Of a stretch of DNA of 64,000 bases, positions 59,896-64,000 are shown in pieces. The notes below the pieces were generated by a model. That model was given only the letters and a program-made list of their open reading frames with translations. It made no database searches and had not been told where the DNA came from. Position 1 is the first letter of the stretch. Every line of letters starts with the position of its first letter. Origin of the DNA: Stereum hirsutum FP-91666 SS1 (Eukaryota; Basidiomycota; Agaricomycetes; Russulales; Stereaceae); NCBI RefSeq assembly GCF_000264905.1, contig NW_006763141.1, positions 1,617,512 to 1,681,511 on the forward strand, read 5' to 3'. The translations under genes and the position numbers were made by a program.

Positions 59896-60224
59896 ATGCC
59901 TAACTGCGGTGTTTGTAACAGATGTCAGTGCGTTATCTCCTCGTAGTGACCGCACATTTTTGAACGTTAGCACAAATGTTGTTAGTCACCATGCGGATTC
60001 TTTTCTGTCATCTATCAATAGGGAAAAGAGACAATGCTGCACTCCTGCGACACGCACGCCGACGCAGAGACCACTTTGTATGTAGCTTCCGGCGCTGTGG
60101 AAGGTATTTTCGCTCTGCCGAGCAGCGAGAGAGCCATTATCGAGAACGCCACTCAGATTACTCGTCTTCTTCCTCGGACGAGGTATCGGACCCTTCGAAT
60201 GGGTACTCCACAGATGGCTCTTAA
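59896..60224 (+). CDS. Tiny C2H2 zinc-finger protein
   Basis: Two exons, 59896-59923 and 60022-60224, giving 76 residues. The short first exon encodes MPNCGVCNR. After a 98-base intron the frame continues WKRDNAALLRHARRRRDHF, then VCSFRRCGRYFRSAEQRESH with YRERH. The second half is a canonical C2H2 finger (CSFRRC...H....H). The first half (CGVC...HARRRRDH) looks like a degenerate finger. The C-terminus is Ser/Asp-rich. It is not close to the four large zinc-finger genes. The start and intron are my inference from a GTCAGT donor and TCAATAG acceptor. It could be a fragment of an older, longer gene. Confidence 0.5.
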
Positions 60225-60540
60225 ATGACCGGGAGGCCCTCTATTGTATCATAGTCGCGGGGTTTTGTGCTAAAGGAAATCTACTGTGCGATATTTGTAT
60301 ATTACTCAAAGACCTGTCGTTGAACTCATCGTCCCCAACATTATTACAGAATATTCGTCGTTGGAGAAGACTGTGTGTATAAGGGCTGTCTCTCACCAGC
60401 CTTCTTAGGTGTCAATGACTATATATTGCTCTGTCACACGAGGGTCGCTCCAAGAGTTGCATTCGGCATGTACACCTTGGTTTGATAATAACATACCTTA
60501 GACGTCAACCACTACTTCCTCCTACCCTCGTGTCATTTGC

Positions 60541-60664
60541 TTGCTCATGATGGATGATCATCATTGATGATTGCACCTCCTGAGGATGGATGCTGCAGGG
60601 TTGGGTGCTCCGTTTGGTGGCACGGGTCTGCCGACGCATCGACCAGATCAGCCAGAAGAGTAAG
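60541..60664 (+). pseudogene. C-terminal fragment of the single-pass membrane protein family
   Basis: The frame LRMDAAGLGAPFGGTGLPTH then RPDQPEE and a stop matches the end of the gene at 25879 (LRARMDAAGLGVPFGGTSPPTY) and of the pseudogene at 57660. Only the tail survives; sequence upstream is unrelated. Confidence 0.65.
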
Positions 60665-60879
60665 AGCTATGCACTCCAGATCCCATGTCGATCCTAAAAT
60701 AGAGAGAGGGAGATGAGAACTTATTTGACGAAAGGCGAGCCCACAAGGCGTGGGATTAATTCGTGACAGCGTGGGCAACCTATCCGGGGCGTAAATACGA
60801 GAACTGAAAAAGATAACGCAGACACCCCTTGCGGCAAAATTATATCAACACAGAGCAAGATATATCAAACGGAACGATC

Positions 60880-61232
60880 CACGGTAGTGCTTGGGACCTG
60901 GTACTACTGATCTCGAGGTTGAGACGACCGACTTGTTTTCGTCACTGGAGATGTGTGTTATGGATCCCAAATTTGATTTTGGTGGCGGAGCAAGTGACAA
61001 TACGCAGTTAATGTACATGTGGGTTCTGGAATCAGAAGAGAGACAAGAGATGTCAGACACAGAGAATTGGCCGAAAGAAAGACAGACGGTTGGTCCAATC
61101 GTCTTATTGCGGCCCCTGGTCGACCGATTGGGCTGGACTCGTCCACGGTCCGCCAAAATTTGAACGAGCGCTCTTTTCGTTTCTCTTCAATTTCTCCCTC
61201 CGTCTTTCATGCATGCATGAAAGACGGAGGTC
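60880..61232. repeat. Dispersed coding-like repeat, copy C, ending in a long palindrome
   Basis: It shares with copy A the strings GGGACCTG, GAGGTTGAGACGACCGACTTG versus GAAGGCTGAGACGACCGACTTC, TTCGTCACTGGA, and GACGGTTGGTCCAATCGTC versus GACGGGTGGCCCAATCGTC. The minus strand carries CVLSLAPPPKSNLGSITHIS then SDENKSVVS, the same motif as copy A. The middle part of copies A and B (the GGIVIGLIGALER segment) is missing. Confidence 0.6.
61197..61230. repeat. Perfect 34-base palindrome
   Basis: CCTCCGTCTTTCATGCA is followed immediately by its exact reverse complement, with no spacer. It lies at the tail of repeat copy C, where copies A and B have an unrelated CCTCCCTC(C/T)TGCTTTCGTG string. It could form a small cruciform or an RNA hairpin. 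Confidence 0.9.
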
Positions 61233-62621
61233 TCATACATAATACTTCAGTTGAAGCTTACCTCCTTTTACTCCAGTAGTCTTCTTCATAGGCCCGTAGT
61301 CTTCCCACACAGTCGATACACCACTAAGCCCTTCCATCAATCGTGCTGCAGCTCTTTTATTCCTGGTTCTCGTGCTTCTTCGCTGTTCACTTCCTTACTA
61401 TCTTGCGATCGTCTTTTGACCGATATTTGTCCGTCGCGTTCTGTTCTCTGCAGAAGATATAAACTTAGTCAACGGCTATATTTACGGAATCTGGTATTTC
61501 CCGCTCACCCCTGGCCCATTTCGTCTATCTTCTAGCTCCTTCCGGAGGATATACCTCATCTTGTATGCTGTAGTTTCCCTCTATACTCGGAAATCATTCT
61601 GACGGATCTACGGACGGGTAATATCCAAGGACGGCTTAGCCTGAGGATCATCTCTACGGAGCGCAATTAAAGACGTCTTTTGTCCGCAGTTATGAATCTG
61701 GGGCGATACGATATGGTACCGCTCTTTTGGCCTAAACGAGACTTGGACTAATATTCTCAACCAATAATTGCATATAACGGTTCCTTGTCCGGTGTGGACC
61801 CACCTTAACAGGGAAGCTCACAACTCCAGTTTTCGTTTCTTCTAGAACCCTCATGATGCACTTCCCTACGGCAGTCCTTCCGTGAATATTCTTGGTATGT
61901 CTCTCACATCAACATAGGTCAAAATAATTGAGTTTTATTCGCCTTTCTTCTAGCTGGAATTCATCCTTCATGCTAGCGTGCATCACCCTTTCAATTCTTC
62001 ACCGCAGTGCAAAATACATGGTTCATTAGGGTGTATATGTAGCGATGTACACTCAACCCATCCGCCCATTATCCAGCGAGCTCTGTCGGGGGCTCCACCG
62101 TTTCAAACCGCTGCATATATGCTCTATTGTTGCGCTCCTTGGTCAGATGAGCTGTACTCAAATTTGCCTCATGTGATCAAGTAAACATTCGAAGTGCCGA
62201 CAGAGGTCCCTATTGATCTTCTTTCTCCCCTACCAGCGGGAATCTTTCTTTCCATCAGTATTATCTTGCCCTCGATACCCGAGCCGTACCTATTCTGAAC
62301 TCAAGGTTCACCAGAGGTAAACACCTCCTCGACCGGGGACATTTGCGTTAGTTGGTATGAAATAGGGACATTATTCTAGGCTAGCACATAACCGAGCTCG
62401 TCTACGAGGTATCGAATATCAATCAAATGCTTTTTTTCAAGGCTTATATGTCGACGTCGCGAGCATATCACTAGGCTTAGATGCGAGTAGCGTCTTCGGG
62501 CGGTAACTCTCATCATTGATGGAAAGGCTGAGTATATGTTACCTGCTCTCAATTCATGTGAAGGAGCACTTATAGCCCAGCACCAAGCGTGTTGCCATTA
62601 TCTATCAAGTCGCATACTACT
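61233..62621. other. Intergenic region, no gene recognised
   Basis: Short frames only. Nothing here shows a domain or a consistent splice pattern. The last few hundred bases are presumably upstream sequence of the DUF6534-type gene. Confidence 0.4.
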
Positions 62622-64000
62622 ATGTCGGAGCCCCCAGTCTCGACAGATATTTTGTTACAGTAAATTTCATCCGCTTTTTGTTTGTTTTGTATACCACATT
62701 GAGCTTTTCCTCAGGATTGGGCCGATCGTCAATATATTGCCACCTTTTACACGCTCGCCCTTGCTGACAACCGCCTTATACAGATAATTGGGTCTTTGTT
62801 CAGCTGGTTCCTGTTCGGCGTAGCCGTTGTTCAACTATGTGTGTGTTCTCAGTTCTCACATTTGGAAGAACAACGTACGCTGATGCCACACTTCTCCGGA
62901 GATATATATCATATATCTTTTCCGCAAGATCGACGTGTCATTCAAGCTTCAGGTATGCCCAGCTTATGCTCTAAATCCTTAGACATCTGAGACACATTAT
63001 TGCCAACAGTCTACGCAATATTTATTTTAGATCTCTTCCAAAGTGCAGTTGTCGCTTCCATGGCGTGGCACATTCTTTGTACCGGCTGGGGTCGCTCTTC
63101 AGTGCTAGTATACCCTGGATGGACATTCTCGGCGCTACCTTGTGTCTCCGGAATCGGTGTGATTTTTTGTATTTCTGAACGTATATCGCCATGCTAACAA
63201 TATATTATCCAGTGTCTGCATGGGTTCAGGCTTTCTTTGCATGGCGTATATATGCGCTGGGTGGATGGAGAGTCGTACCTTGCTTTATCATTTTCGTCAG
63301 TGTCCTACGATACCTGCATTTTCACTGCTCTTACATCTCGCATACCAATCTTTAGATTGCATTGGCACAGTGCGGCGCCGCGTTTGCCATTGGTGTTGGA
63401 GTGTGTTCTCCTAGGTCTACATTATATGTTTCACGAGTGCCGACTCATCCGATGTATCTAGACACTATTTCTATCCAATGTAACTGAATATCACAGGGTG
63501 GACTTTTTTGCAAGGACTATCGTATGTCTATTTAATTTCACCTCTGATCGCAATGCTGACCGTTTTTATGTTTCTTAGATCTGGTTGGGGGGTGCAGCAC
63601 TTGCTGACATAGTGAGAGGTTGCATCTAATACCCAGACATATGTATGCTGATCAGCATATTTCAGATTATCGCAGCATCTATGCTGTATCTCGTGAGTTC
63701 GGCCCTGTCTTGAATGGGAACAAATGATCAGCATATCTAACGGGACCACTGTGGAAGCTGAATTCTGCCAAACGCGACCACTCCTTCGGTAGGACAAACA
63801 GAACCATAAACCGACTCATTCGTCTGGCGGTTGAGACCGGGACCGTGACCGCTACATCTGCCGCTATGGAGCTTATTTTGTTCGAGGTGTTTCAATCGAC
63901 AAATCTCCATTTCGCAATGTTGGTCCCCCTGTTTCGCCCTGATTCAGGTCTACTCACTCAGTGCTGTTTATAGTGCTGTCATGTTATGCAAGAGTGAGTA
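62622..64000 (+). CDS. DUF6534-type membrane protein, 3' end outside the window
   Basis: The window shows most of a multi-exon gene. Start is tentatively MSEPPVSTDILLQ at 62622. Segments in order: IIGSLFSWFLFGVAVVQLCV (near 62770), FPQDRRVIQAS joined to VYAIFILDLFQSAVVASMAW (near 63007), GWGRSSVLVYPGWTFSALP, WVQAFFAWRIYALGGWRVVP joined to CFIIF (near 63225), IALAQCGAAFAIGVGV (near 63356), IWLGGAALADI (near 63581), IIAASMLYL, and finally TINRLIRLAVETGTVTATSA with MELILFEV (near 63805) and YSAVMLCKS at the edge. The WxGGAxxDIxIAxSMxYxL block and the RLIxLxVETGxxTAT block are the signature of DUF6534 (PF20152). These basidiomycete proteins have about seven helices and no known function. Exact exon limits in the first third are uncertain, and some decay cannot be excluded. 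Confidence 0.75.

Noticed and set aside
1..64000. CRISPR arrays, rRNA or clear tRNA genes
   Set aside because: I saw no regularly spaced short repeats, no rRNA-like segments and no convincing cloverleaf with A and B boxes; a covariance search would be needed to exclude a tRNA.

Overview
This is a window of fungal nuclear DNA, almost certainly from a basidiomycete (Agaricomycetes). The coding genes are split by many short introns of about 50-100 bases with GT..AG ends and CTNAN branch sites. The protein families (DUF6534 and other seven-helix membrane proteins, MYND-finger proteins, NACHT/STAND proteins, an AAA ATPase with a large N-terminal extension) are typical of Agaricomycetes. There are no bacterial features: no operons, no Shine-Dalgarno sites, no CRISPR. 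All family names come from reading motifs by eye; no search was run.

Layout. (1) 1-8862: a large imperfect inverted repeat with arms of about 2.6-2.8 kb. A split gene for a Methyltransf_22-like methyltransferase (3589-5456) lies in the loop, and the arms hold degenerate tandem repeats. (2) 9577-17868: three paralogous two-exon genes on the minus strand for proteins with two C2H2-like zinc fingers. (3) 15840-34745: a second, larger inverted duplication. The left arm (15840-20390) and right arm (30330-34745) each carry one of these zinc-finger genes plus a secreted/single-pass membrane protein gene; the right membrane-protein copy is frameshifted. The loop holds remnants of a membrane protein, a MICOS (ApoO-like) subunit, a mitochondrial ribosomal protein, an intact membrane protein of the same single-pass family, and a MYND-finger protein. 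(4) 34745-43167: an intact seven-helix membrane protein, a decayed relative, a small helical protein with no recognised family, and a single-pass membrane protein. (5) 45347-53999: an AAA ATPase and a very large STAND (NACHT-type) protein, transcribed divergently. (6) 54171-61232: a nested pair of small inverted-repeat transposons, three copies of a dispersed repeat that looks like relic coding sequence, a decayed membrane protein gene and a tiny C2H2 gene. (7) 62622-64000: a DUF6534-type membrane protein gene running off the end of the window.

Housekeeping functions (mitochondrial inner-membrane architecture and translation) sit in a small island of ordinary genes. The rest is fast-evolving accessory sequence: duplicated regulators, surface-type membrane proteins, receptor-like membrane proteins and a STAND protein of the kind linked to fungal self/non-self recognition and immunity. 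Most exon models were checked by reading frame: splice phases agree and total lengths divide by three for the genes where exon coordinates are given.
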